Source: Actinidia chinensis (lineage: Eukaryota; Streptophyta; Magnoliopsida; Ericales; Actinidiaceae). From it: DNA of 32,500 nucleotides. Positions 23,385 to 32,282 of the stretch are shown in pieces; position 1 is the first letter of the stretch, and each line of letters opens with the position of its first letter. Made by a program: the position numbers and the translations under genes. The stretch is from contig CM018891.1 of assembly GCA_009663005.1 (NCBI GenBank), positions 2,330,465 to 2,362,964 of the forward strand, read 5' to 3'. Below the pieces are notes generated by a model. The model was given only the letters and a program-made list of their open reading frames with translations. It was not told the DNA's origin and made no database searches.

Positions 23385-23510
23385 TAAAATTTACTCTCTC
23401 AAAAATTAGAATTCGTGAATTGAGCGCGAATTATACACAATTTTTATCAAAATTTATTAATTCACTATTTGGGAGTGAGAGTGGGACCTTCAGTGGGCGA
23501 ATTATGTGAC
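23385..23510. repeat. Dispersed repeat, copy B
   Basis: The same ordered motifs as copy A, in diverged form (CTCTCAAAA, GCGCGAATTATACACAATTT, TTATCAAAATTTATTAATTC, GGGAGTGAGAGT), ending AATTATGTGAC at 23510. It abuts the 3' end of the peroxiredoxin remnant and provides its last about 27 codons. The two copies could be LTR-like ends or independent insertions. Confidence 0.65.
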
Positions 23511-24237
23511 TAACAGCACGACTCATTTTGGAAAATCGGAAGCCATTGTCATCGTCATCCACCGGATAGTACAATTTCAGGCGGGTTACAACACCGTTCA
23601 AAGCATACAAGCAAAACCTTCTCGGTCGTGCACCTAATCCCAAGCAGTCCCCACCAATGGAATCCAACGGCACACAAATAGCCTCCGATAATTCCCCATT
23701 CGCATCAAACAACATCATCACCTTCTCACCAACGGCCAGGCTTTCACCCCAAGCCTTCACCACGAAGGCATTGTCGGCCGCAACCCAGGCGATAAAATCC
23801 GCCACACCGACTTCGCCGACGGATCCTTCTCAAGAACCGATCACAGACCGGCGAGAATGCGGCCGAGACGCCGACGATAACAAGCCGCTTCGCTTTGCTC
23901 AGGCTCGAGAGCGTCGCAGTTTTGATCTTGTTGTTTCGGTCTAAGTAAGAGAAGGTCAGGTTCGGGAGTTTCTGACCGGCGATGAGAGACGTGGGAGGTT
24001 GATGGACGGTGGAGATTGAAGATTGGAGTGGAGGTGGACCGGGGAGGCCGTAAATGCTGAGGATTTGTGCGTCCAAGGAATCCACGAAATGGATATTGGT
24101 TTGTGTGAAATTGAGTGAGCGAAAGCCGCCTGATTCAACGAAGATGGATTTGAAGAAGAGGACGATGATGATGATGAAGTCGATGATATTGGGATAGTGG
24201 CGAATGTGGCTGCTATGTTATTCACAGAAGCAGCCAC
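23431..24237 (-). pseudogene. Broken type-II peroxiredoxin (PrxIIE-like, chloroplast)
   Basis: Read on the minus strand, three overlapping frames carry pieces of a PrxIIE-type thiol peroxidase. The pieces are a Ser-rich transit-like N-terminus (AASVNNIAATFATIPISS), the domain start SLIAGQKLPNLTFSYLD, the peroxidatic region VGVSAAFSPVCDR, and, after a frameshift near 23828, VADFIAWVAADNAFVVKAWG, CLGLGARPRRFC and GVVTRLKLYY. Defects are visible. The first codon is GTG, not ATG. The N-terminal frame differs from the domain frame. The catalytic PxxxTxxC motif has lost its Pro. The usual resolving Cys position (AC-I-S in family members) is Trp. The natural C-terminus after about 23511 is replaced by repeat sequence. 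Like Arabidopsis PRXIIE it lacks introns. I judge it non-functional; a fast-evolving paralogue with sequence errors is the alternative. Confidence 0.75.
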
Positions 24238-24240
24238 GGA

Positions 24241-24261
24241 GGAGAGAGAGAGAGAGAGAGA
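24241..24261. repeat. (GA)n microsatellite in the peroxiredoxin leader
   Basis: About nine GA units, read as CT on the minus strand just upstream of the lost start codon; typical of plant 5' leaders. Confidence 0.85.
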
Positions 24262-24443
24262 CGACGAGGAAGGAAGAGATTGGGTTCTCTAAAAACATCT
24301 GCGCCTCGTAGTTGCCGATCGTGACCATAGCATACTTTTTCTATTCAAGTTCCTAACAGAATATATGATTATGGACTTTGTATTTAAAAAATAACAAAAT
24401 AAAACTATTTAAAAAAATTACGTAAAAAATTTAGAATTTAACA

Positions 24444-24640
24444 ATGACAACAAATTGTCTTTTCGACCTTTCCCTTCTCCCCCCTTCCCCTTTTTCCTTT
24501 TCCTTTGCTCCTCCCTTTCCCCCCTTCGTTCCTTTTCCATCCGCTCGTTTCCCGGCCCTCCGTGTTTTCCCTCCCCCTCCCCTCCCCTCCTGTCGTCTCG
24601 CTTTCTTCCTTTTTCCCTTCCTCCTTTGCCCCTCTCTCAC
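24444..24640. repeat. ~195-bp polypyrimidine tract
   Basis: Almost entirely C and T on the plus strand, with irregular CCCCTTTTCC blocks. Long open stretches on both strands here are composition artefacts. It could adopt triplex DNA. Confidence 0.8.
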
Positions 24641-25369
24641 TCAAAATGGCATATAAATTTGATATCTTTAAATAAATACAATACTCAAACTCTCTAATTT
24701 ATCTTGTTAATTTGTTCGATTACAGCTTTTAAAAGGAGATAGCTCTATACGAAATTGTTTCCATACATTTTGAGTGAAAAATAGTTGATTTCATTAGTCT
24801 TAGGTAAACGAAAAATTAACGAATGATTTAAATTGTTATCAGGTAGACGAAAATTAACGAATAATTTAATTTATTATAACTGAAAATTATAGGATTTAAT
24901 TTGTTCATATGGTCAAAACCTTGAATTATTTTTATAATTTTTTATTTAAAAAGTTGTAAAGCAATTGGAAATAAAAAATTAAGCTATAGTGTGATTTTAT
25001 TTGAATTTGATTACATAATTTTCATTTAAAAGAACCAAATTATTCTCATTCAATTTTACTAATAAAATTAGTTTAAATATAGTTAATTTTTATAAATACT
25101 ATTTCTTAAATTTTATTTTTAAATAAATAATTTTAACATAAATTTAAAAACACCCAAAATCAATTACGACAAAAGTCCTTGAACACATAGTCAACAATAA
25201 TAAATACTACGTAGGAATATGGACCATATTACTATGGCCCCACGTAAGGCTGTTAAACCAAACACTTTTGCTGTGACTATTTGTGTCCGTTAAACCAAAC
25301 ATATTATTAATGTATAAAAAATACTTTATCTTTAAAAAAAAAATTAAAAAATTATGGACTATTGTTATA
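24641..25369. other. AT-rich spacer, no gene seen
   Basis: Contains a short direct repeat, GGTAAACGAAAAATTAACGA versus GGTAGACGAAAATTAACGA (24803 and 24842). No coding signal. Confidence 0.4.
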
Positions 25370-25377
25370 CAATTAGG

Positions 25378-25628
25378 CATGGTTTTAAAAACCGGATCGG
25401 ACCGGCCAGTTCGACCGGTAGAACTGGCGATCGGTCGGAGAAACGATCCGGTCACTCGTCAAAACTCGTTTTGGTCAAAATCCAGTCAAACCTGCGGTTA
25501 AACCGGTAACCCGGTGATTAAACCAATAATTGACTCGCCGGTTCACGTTTTTAAAAAAAAATATATGTTTTAATTTTAAAATTTTTGGTTTTAAGTATAA
25601 AAATTAGTTTAGAAAAATAAAAAAAAAA

Positions 25629-25668
<40 letters not shown>

Positions 25669-25766
25669 CTCATGGGGTCAATAATAGTTGACCCGACGGT
25701 TGAATCGATGACCCGTGACCCGATAATCTTTCTGGTTCGATCACCAGTCTGATTTTTAAAACACTG
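25378..25766. mobile_element. hAT-type MITE, 389 bp, with 8-bp target duplication
   Basis: Flanked by identical CAATTAGG 8-mers at 25370-25377 and 25767-25774. The ends are imperfect inverted repeats: CATGGTTTTAAAAA at the left versus CAGTGTTTTAAAAA read inward from the right (12 of 14). The interior is rich in CCGGT/ACCGG words. It has no coding capacity. An 8-bp duplication and short TIR fit the hAT superfamily. Confidence 0.8.
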
Positions 25767-25774
25767 CAATTAGG

Positions 25775-26252
25775 GTGGGCTCTGACCTAATGGTTGTTTT
25801 GTTTTTTAAGATGTATCGAGTTCGTGTTTTGAGCCCATATATATATTGTTTTGGGATTTGGAATATGATTTCTAACTCGGACAGACTCAGATGAATGCCA
25901 ACCTCTATAATACGACATCATCATGACTGATGTTTTTAAAGAAGCAGATGTTATTGTTATACACATCATAGACATCAGACCATTGTAAAACAAATGGAAT
26001 TTTGCTAATTATCAGCCTCACTTAGTCACTAAACCATTTTAAGAGCAATCATTTATAGTAATGTCATGTTTATTGTTTGATTTTCTTGTAATAATAAAGT
26101 TCTCCTTAAGCTCTGTTTCAATTGTCAATAATTTGATGTGGGATAGTTATTTGGGAAGAAAAAAAATGAATTAAAGTCAAGTCAAGGAAAAGTAAACTTA
26201 ATTTATTGGGTTTGTTCATTTGACAAAAAAAATATAAAAAAAAACTAAAATA
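25775..26252. other. Spacer, no gene seen
   Basis: AT-rich; no supported coding region or repeat structure beyond homopolymer runs. Confidence 0.35.
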
Positions 26253-27176
26253 TGTCAATTCAATTGTAAAGAAAATTAGTCCAGAAAAATAAAATTCTTG
26301 CAAGATTTTGTATTTTTTCAATATAAGTTGGGGAAACTAATCCTACTGGAAAGGTTAAAAATAAAAATGCTCAAACTAACTACATTGGCACGCCAAATGA
26401 GTTGCTAAAGCCAAATTATAACACATCCTTAAAAGAAAAACTTTTGCCAATGGAACGTCAAAAGTCTTGCCAAAAATTGACCGTAGGGTGAAATTTTGAT
26501 CTATATAATGCCATTTTGATTGTAAGGTGAAAATTTGATATGTGGTGAGAAATGAGTTGATATAGTCAAAATAATATTGAACCAATACAGTAACATTATC
26601 AAATAATAGCAAAAATAACATTGTAGTATACTAAATTTTGACAACAGTATTGCCAAAATGGAAAAAACCAGCTCTCACAAATTTTTAAATCCTACTAACT
26701 GAACAATCTATGATGAAAAAATGAGTTGATATAGTCAATATAGCGTTGAACTAATACAATAACATTATCAATTGTGGAGAAAATTAGTCAAGAAAAATAA
26801 GATTATTGCAAAATTTTATATTTTTTTCAATATAAGTTGGGGAAACTAATCCTACTGAAAAAGTTAAAAATAAAAATGCCCAGATTAACTACATTGGCAC
26901 GCCAAATGAGTTGTCAAAACCAAATTATAGCACATCCTCAAAAGAAAACTTTCTCCAATGGAATGTCAAAAGTCTTGCCAAAAATTGACCATAGGGTGAA
27001 AATTTGACCTGTGATGAGAAAATGAGTTAATATAGTCAATATAGCATTGAACCAATACAGTAACATTGTCAAATAATAAAAAAAATAACACTGTAATATA
27101 CTATATTTGACAATAGCATTACCAAAATGGCAGAAACCAGCTATCACAAATTTTAAAATCCTACTAACTGAACAAC
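26253..27176. repeat. Tandem duplication of a ~420-460-bp unit
   Basis: Unit A (about 26253-26706) and unit B (about 26763-27176) share long colinear blocks: CAATATAAGTTGGGGAAACT (26319 and 26828), ACTACATTGGCACGCCAAAT, AAGTCTTGCCAAAAATTGAC and CCTACTAACTGAACAA (26691 and 27160). Unit A has an extra segment of about 38 bp. A partial third copy of the TGAGTTGATATAGTCAAT part bridges them. No coding capacity; probably a nested or tandemly inserted non-autonomous transposon. Confidence 0.8.
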
Positions 27177-27571
27177 CGAAAAATACTGAAAATTAAATTT
27201 TTTCATTCTTTTCTTGACAACTTAATGACTTTTTTTTAGGGTCAAATGGGCTTAGCAAGAGATACTGGGCATTTGGCCCAAAGGAAGAACTATGACTGTG
27301 AATCGAGCTGAATTAGATTAAACATCTTCTTAACCCAAAGCTCCAGCATGAAGACAGCCAGTAGTACTGAGTACTTCTATTAATTAATTTCCCGATTCCC
27401 ACATTCCATCTCCCTAATGTACGATTTCATGATCCCAAGAAAAATCAAACACCCACATCGAAGAACTCGAAACACCATTGCCATTACAGATGAACACAAT
27501 AATACATAATTAACCAAGTTCTCCTCTCTCTCTCTCTCTCTACTCTTACATTCCTTCTCTCTCCTCACTAT
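27177..27571. other. Region downstream of ZHD6, includes its 3' UTR
   Basis: A CT microsatellite at about 27522-27541 lies just past the stop codon of the minus-strand gene. No other gene is seen. Confidence 0.4.
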
Positions 27572-28375
27572 CTATACACATCCCAACCTGAAAGTCCCTT
27601 GCGATTCTCCTTCCTGAGGAGGCTTCTTGGTGGAAGAATTCTTGTTATTGTGCATCCACACCTTGAGAACCTGTCTCTTCACACCAACTTCGGCGCAAAA
27701 CCTCTGCATTTCGGCGTCGTCCTCCCTCGGAATCCTCCACCCAACCTTCTCCGCGTACTCCAGCATCTTCTCCTTCTGCTCCTGAGTGAACTTCGACCGA
27801 AACCGCTTCTTCGATAGCACGAACGGAGGAGGTAGAGGCGCCCCCGCTGCATTCGACTGCACGGTGTTAAAATTAAGATCCTCACTCGACGAATCGGTTC
27901 CCCCTCCGCCGCCGAAGGCGATTTTCACCGGCGAAACGATCGGATTCCAGAGCCGCTGGTGCTGCCGGTAAGACGGGGACGGCAATGGCGGAGGGAGGTG
28001 AAGTGCGAACTCGCTTCCGTGGTCGGGCTCTCGACGGTGGAAGTTGCGGTGACAGTTGCAGGCTGCACACTTGAGAGCCTCCAGGGTTCCGTCTTCGCCG
28101 CTCGGCATGAACTCCCCACAGCCGTCGAGCACGTTGCCGCCGACGCTCGCCGCGTGGTTCTTCATGCACTCGCGGAATCGCGCGCCGGTGATGAAGCTAG
28201 ATCCGCCCGATTTGTACGCGACTCTCTCCCCTCCCGATCCGTTGAACTGATCCGGATTCTGACGCCGGGTCGAGTTCTGTTGAAGAGGATGGTGACGATC
28301 TAGGGTTTCCGAAGTTTCTCGAAATATAGGGTTATTATTGTAGCCTAACGACCCCTGTTGACCTTTCACTTCCAT
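27572..28375 (-). CDS. ZHD6: Zinc-finger homeodomain transcription factor, ZHD6-like
   Basis: A single uninterrupted frame of 267 residues from ATG at 28375 (context GAGAAATGG) to TAG at 27572-27574. Residues about 66-116 form the ZF-HD dimerisation domain, with its Cys/His pattern RFRECMKNHAA, DGCGEFMPSGEDGT and CAACNCHRNFHRRE. Residues about 189-246 form the divergent homeodomain (KKRFRSKFTQEQKEKMLEYA, KRQVLKVWMHNNK). The MEV start, the SGEDGTLEAL stretch and the linker SPVKIAFGGGGG with SSEDLN fit ZHD6 (AtHB24) better than other Arabidopsis ZHDs, from memory. ZHDs are nuclear, form homo- and heterodimers, and bind ATTA-type sites. The absence of introns is normal for the family. Nothing is missing. 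The leader contains a short upstream ORF. Confidence 0.95.
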   Translation of the reverse strand: MEVKGQQGSLGYNNNPIFRETSETLDRHHPLQQNSTRRQNPDQFNGSGGERVAYKSGGSSFITGARFRECMKNHAASVGGNVLDGCGEFMPSGEDGTLEALKCAACNCHRNFHRREPDHGSEFALHLPPPLPSPSYRQHQRLWNPIVSPVKIAFGGGGGTDSSSEDLNFNTVQSNAAGAPLPPPFVLSKKRFRSKFTQEQKEKMLEYAEKVGWRIPREDDAEMQRFCAEVGVKRQVLKVWMHNNKNSSTKKPPQEGESQGTFRLGCV

Positions 28376-28428
28376 TTCTCACAGCAGTGACAATCTCCCA
28401 AATCCCAAGTTTTTCACACCCTAGATTT

Positions 28429-28467
28429 TCACATCACGTGATGCAGCAGTAACAGCACCACCTCCAT
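28429..28467 (-). promoter_or_regulatory. Upstream ORF in the ZHD6 leader
   Basis: ATG at 28467 in the strong context GGCCATGGAG starts a 12-residue reading MEVVLLLLHHVM, ending with ATG-TGA at 28434-28429. It lies 53 nt upstream of the ZHD6 start. It could lower translation of ZHD6 if included in the mRNA. Transcript start is unknown. Confidence 0.55.
28432..28443. promoter_or_regulatory. Palindromic G-box CATCACGTGATG
   Basis: A perfect 12-bp palindrome with a CACGTG core, a potential bHLH/bZIP site. It lies within the likely transcribed leader and overlaps the end of the upstream ORF. Confidence 0.45.
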
Positions 28468-28570
28468 GGCCCTGGTAGAGATGGAGTTTTTTGATAAAAC
28501 TGGTATTGAGTTGGTGCTACCAAGAAGCCGACTGGTGTAGAACGAGAGAGACAGGTTGGTTGCTTATGGA

Positions 28571-28598
28571 GAAGCGAAGCGAAGCGAAGCGAAGCGAA
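28571..28598. repeat. (GAAGC)5 microsatellite in the ZHD6 leader region
   Basis: Five perfect GAAGC units plus GAA, read as TTCGC on the ZHD6 sense strand. Confidence 0.9.
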
Positions 28599-28779
28599 AG
28601 GGTTGATGAGGGAAGTGGGAAACAACTAATGCGTGTGAGATAGAGGATGAAAGATGGGGGTACTGAGCTACAACCAACCGACAAGCTCATGTTCAGTCCT
28701 CTCCCACGCCCTGACACCTCCCATGGGCCACACTTCCAACTCCTCGTAATTATTGATTCTCCTCCTCACCCTTTCTTTG

Positions 28780-28983
28780 GCTCCGTTTGGTAATAATTAA
28801 TTTAAGTTTTTTTTAAGTTTGTTATTAAAAAAGTTAAAAAAATTTTAATATTTTTATTTTTATAATTTTTATTTAAGAACTAACTAAATAAAAAATATAA
28901 AATAAAATACAAAAAAAAATAATTCTAATTATCTTTTTTATTTACAAACTTAAAAAAAAACGAAAGCGGGTTACCAAAGGTGG
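28780..28983. mobile_element. AT-rich MITE with CCGTTTGGTAA-type ends
   Basis: CCGTTTGGTAATAA at the left faces TTACCAAAGG at the right, and TTTTTTAAGTTTGT faces ACAAACTTAAAAAA, forming imperfect TIRs of about 40 bp around an AT-rich core. It sits just upstream of the ZHD6 promoter region. CTTTG occurs at both flanks but is too short to call a target duplication. Confidence 0.6.
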
Positions 28984-29059
28984 ACTTTGTCTGGTGAGTT
29001 TCCCAGTGATCACTTAGGCTCACGTGCTCATTAGCATTTCATTTGCCCCTTACTTCAAA

Positions 29060-29801
29060 TGGTGAAAGACACTTATTACCCATTAAAGGTCTGAGTTTAA
29101 TGTACAAACAACCGATCCGATATTTAAATATGACAGTGACCCCTCTCCTGTGAAACTTAAAAACTTATAACAGATTTCCCATTTTTAACGGCTAATCACC
29201 TCATGAAGTTTTATTTATGCACAAAGCAGACCCTCGCAGTTTCAATCGTCTTTAGTAAGATTGCTGCTCATCCATGACGTCAGCTAAATAGTGTTTAAAA
29301 TTTATATATGCCCTTTTTAACAAAATTACTATATGCCCCATAAAAATATTGATTGAATGATCAAAAAGTGATCATATTGACTCATTAACTATTTAATTGT
29401 ATTATTTATACCATTTTTGTTATTAATCTGTTAAAAATAATTATAAAAATTAATCACATGTTATCTATATATTTAAATTAAATGCTCTTATATTTAAAAT
29501 ACTATTTTTTTGTCATTCAATCAACATCCTTGTAGAGTATATAATAATTTTGTCAAAAAAAATTACATATATAGTATTCAATCACTATTCAGCTGACGTC
29601 ATAGATGGACAGTCAATCTTGCTAATGGATGATTAACGTTAGGGATGTTTTATCTATTAACCCGAAACCTCAAAAGTAATTAGTGTAATATTAGGAATCT
29701 ATTATAAGTTTTAAACATCATAAGAGGTTATTGTCATTTTTTAAATATCAAAAATAGTTTGAGTATTAATTTGGAACCCAGAGACCAGTGTATTTCACCC
29801 T
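29060..29801. mobile_element. Fold-back MITE with ~270-bp inverted arms
   Basis: The arms, about 29060-29361 and 29513-29801, are inverted copies that share ATATTTAAA, AACTTATAA, AGATT(G), ATGACGTCAGCT, AATAGTG and TTGATTGAATGA in matching order. The outer ends read GGTGAAA(G/T)ACAC inward. No coding capacity. The long TIRs suggest a Mutator-type non-autonomous element. The target duplication is not clear. Confidence 0.7.
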
Positions 29802-29847
29802 AATTAAATTGGCATGGTTGGCCCAAAGTGGTACACTTGTCCTGTTG

Positions 29848-29873
29848 TCTCTCTCTCTCTCTCTCTCTCTCTC
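29848..29873. repeat. (CT)n microsatellite
   Basis: About 13 uninterrupted TC units within a pyrimidine-rich stretch. Confidence 0.9.
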
Positions 29874-31315
29874 CATAGCGATTTGTGCGCCTTCTGCTCC
29901 ACTGCCAGCTCCACTCTTTCCCCAAGCAATCTCTTAACCTTTCTGTCAGGCAATGATTCCTCTCTCTCTCCTCTCCGTATGTGTGTGCATTGGTACTTGG
30001 TGTTACTTATCAAACTGCAAAGTGGTGCAGGTACAGCGTCTGAGTTCTGGCCAATGGCAAGCAGTTTACTGTACTCATATAACATGGTAAATTTTCACGA
30101 ACGCTCTGAAGATTTTGATAAATACATATACCTCCATTTTAGTTGCAGAATTTTCTTTACTTTCAAAATTAAAATTAATATTTTTATTTGAAACATTTTT
30201 TTAAAAAAAATAATCAATAAATAATTTGTTTTTTAAGTATGTTTAGATTAGGAATACTTAAAAAATAATATATTTAGATCTATTTTTTTTTAAAAAAAAT
30301 ATTGATAACAAAATTTTATTTTGTAAGTATATTTTTTTATTAAGAGTACTTTAAAAATAAACTATTTTAATTAATTATTTTTTTTAAAAAAATACTTATT
30401 GATAAAAAAATAATAATTTACAAATAAATGATATTTAAAAAAAAAGAGGAAATTAATTTATCTTAATGAGTGTACTGAAAAAATAATTTTGTAAGTCCTA
30501 AATTAAATGAAATTTTATTATTTTTGTACAAAAATAAGTTCTAGAAGAAAATCTTGATATTAATTTCAAAAATAAGAAAGATTATTGTTATTTTTGAAAC
30601 TATAGAGAAATTGTTGTATTTGTCAAAACCTCAGGGGAGGTCAGTGCAATTTACCCTAGTAACAATTAACAACTTGATTTTATTAACTAATTAAGATGGA
30701 AAAAATTATCGAAAATGGAACTCATAACCTTATGTTTGTTTTCAATACTTTTCTACTCCACTTGAAAAAACACAATGGACCATGACAGTGAATGTCACTA
30801 TGGGGACCATGGAGTAAAATTTATTCAATGTTTAGAGCTTTTCCAATTGATATTTCAAATTTGGAAATGCCACATTTATCTTTTTAGAAATGCCAAACTA
30901 TTTGTTCGTTACCAATAATACTAAAATGTCAAAATATAGCAATATTGCAATGTTATTTTAACACATTTAGTTAATTACTATTTTATATTTTATTTTTGAA
31001 CGTTGCATATCTCACATTTAGACTATTTTAGTTAATAATATTGTTTAAATACTGAGTTCACACTCGTAACATTGTTAAACACGATGTCTAATTTGGCACG
31101 AGATTTGATATTGTCATTTTTTGACAATTCTTTTGGTTGGTCTGTCTTTCAAGTGCAATATTTGGGTGGAGCTACAATATTTGAGTTTTGGCAACCATTA
31201 TAGACTTATAGTCCATTAGAGAGACGTACTCCCTGTGCCAATTACTTTCCACAAGAAAAAAATCTACATATGTACTATTCAAACGTGAAATCAAAACGGG
31301 ATTTAACATTAAAAT
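29874..31315. other. AT-rich spacer with a truncated repeat end
   Basis: No gene seen. At about 30629-30652, AAACCTCAGGGGAGGTCAGT followed by GCAATTTACCCTA is the right-end type of the repeat class also seen at 29801 and, as a left end, at 11820. The matching left end is missing, so it appears truncated. 30150-30600 is homopolymer-rich AT. Confidence 0.4.
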
Positions 31316-31828
31316 TAGAGGTGCACAAAAAATTCAAAAGAATTAAAAACTGAACTAATTCGACATCATTGGATCGGGTTGGTTCGATTCTACCATATCC
31401 ATGATTCGGTTCTGAGTCTGAAAATTATAGACTCGAACAATTCGGTTTAGTTTTTGGGTCAGTACTATTTTTGGACCCGACCCAACTCGGAAATCGAAGT
31501 CTACACCCGATCATATAGCAATACAATGCACTCATTAGAGAATTTTGTGTGTTGGATGTTAGTTTGTATTATTTTAAACAATGTGTTATTGTATAGGAGT
31601 TATATTTATTTTTTAGTGTCATTTTATTTTTTTTCTAAAATTTTAACCAACCTACCCAATCCGACCCGATAGAGAAAGAACCGAAGAACCGATCTCACTT
31701 AGGTTGGGTCGGTTCGATTTCTTTGAACGATCGATTCTGTTCTGGATTCAAAAATAAAGAACCGATCAAGGTCGGTCAGTTCTAGATCTGTTACAGAACC
31801 AACTCAATTCCACCCATGCACACCTCTA
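31316..31828. mobile_element. hAT-type MITE, 513 bp, with 8-bp target duplication
   Basis: Identical ATTAAAAT 8-mers at 31308-31315 and 31829-31836 flank an element whose ends read TAGAGGTGCACA from the left and TAGAGGTGTGCA inward from the right. The inner parts are rich in GGTTCG, GGGTCGG and ACCGA words. TAGAGGTG-type ends with 8-bp duplications are a known hAT pattern in plants. No coding capacity. Confidence 0.85.
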
Positions 31829-31879
31829 ATTAAAATGGCCTTTTTCCATTTTGATGGCGCAAACGCCAAGCTATGTGGA

Positions 31880-32282
31880 GGTCTTGTTTGGCTAATTTGA
31901 TTTAAGGAAAGATTTCTTTTGTTGGCAAAAAAAATAATTTTTGAAAAGCTCCATTTTGATATTTTTTAATTTCTGTTTTTAAATAATTAATTTTAACATA
32001 AATTCAACTGTAAGCTTACAACAAAGAGCATGTTTAGTGTAGTTGAATTTATGTTAGAATTGTTTATTTAAGAGCAGAAGTAGAAAAGCTTCAAAATACA
32101 GCTTCCAAGAACAAAAACCTTCAAAATAAAAATTTCAATAATAGATTTTTTTTCAGCTTCTGTAAGTCATTTTTAGTCCATAAACAAAATATAAATTATA
32201 TCAAATATTTTTTTACAACTTTCAAAACAAACAAAAAAAAAATTATAACTTATAAGTTCCGCCAAATATGCCCAAACACCAT
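31880..32282. mobile_element. Fold-back MITE with central hairpin
   Basis: A perfect 15-bp inverted repeat, AACATAAATTCAACT (31995-32009) and AGTTGAATTTATGTT (32041-32055), encloses a 31-nt loop. Imperfect pairing extends outward for about 60 bp more (AAGCTTTTC and TTCTG-type blocks). The outer ends TTGTTTGGC and GCCAAATA are of the usual MITE style. Exact ends are uncertain. Confidence 0.6.

Noticed and set aside
24431..24697. Open frames on both strands (Arg/Lys/Gly-rich and Pro/Phe-rich)
   Set aside because: They are artefacts of the polypyrimidine tract; low complexity, no start context or homology.
27599..28303. Several open frames opposite or shifted to ZHD6
   Set aside because: Shadows of the GC-rich ZHD6 coding sequence; no independent domain or codon signal.
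28779..28989. CTTTG as target duplication of the MITE upstream of ZHD6
   Set aside because: Only 5 bp, and its position relative to the TIR ends is inconsistent; could be chance.
29814..30191. 125-codon plus-strand open frame
   Set aside because: Starts in a CT microsatellite and ends in AT-rich sequence; no recognisable domain.
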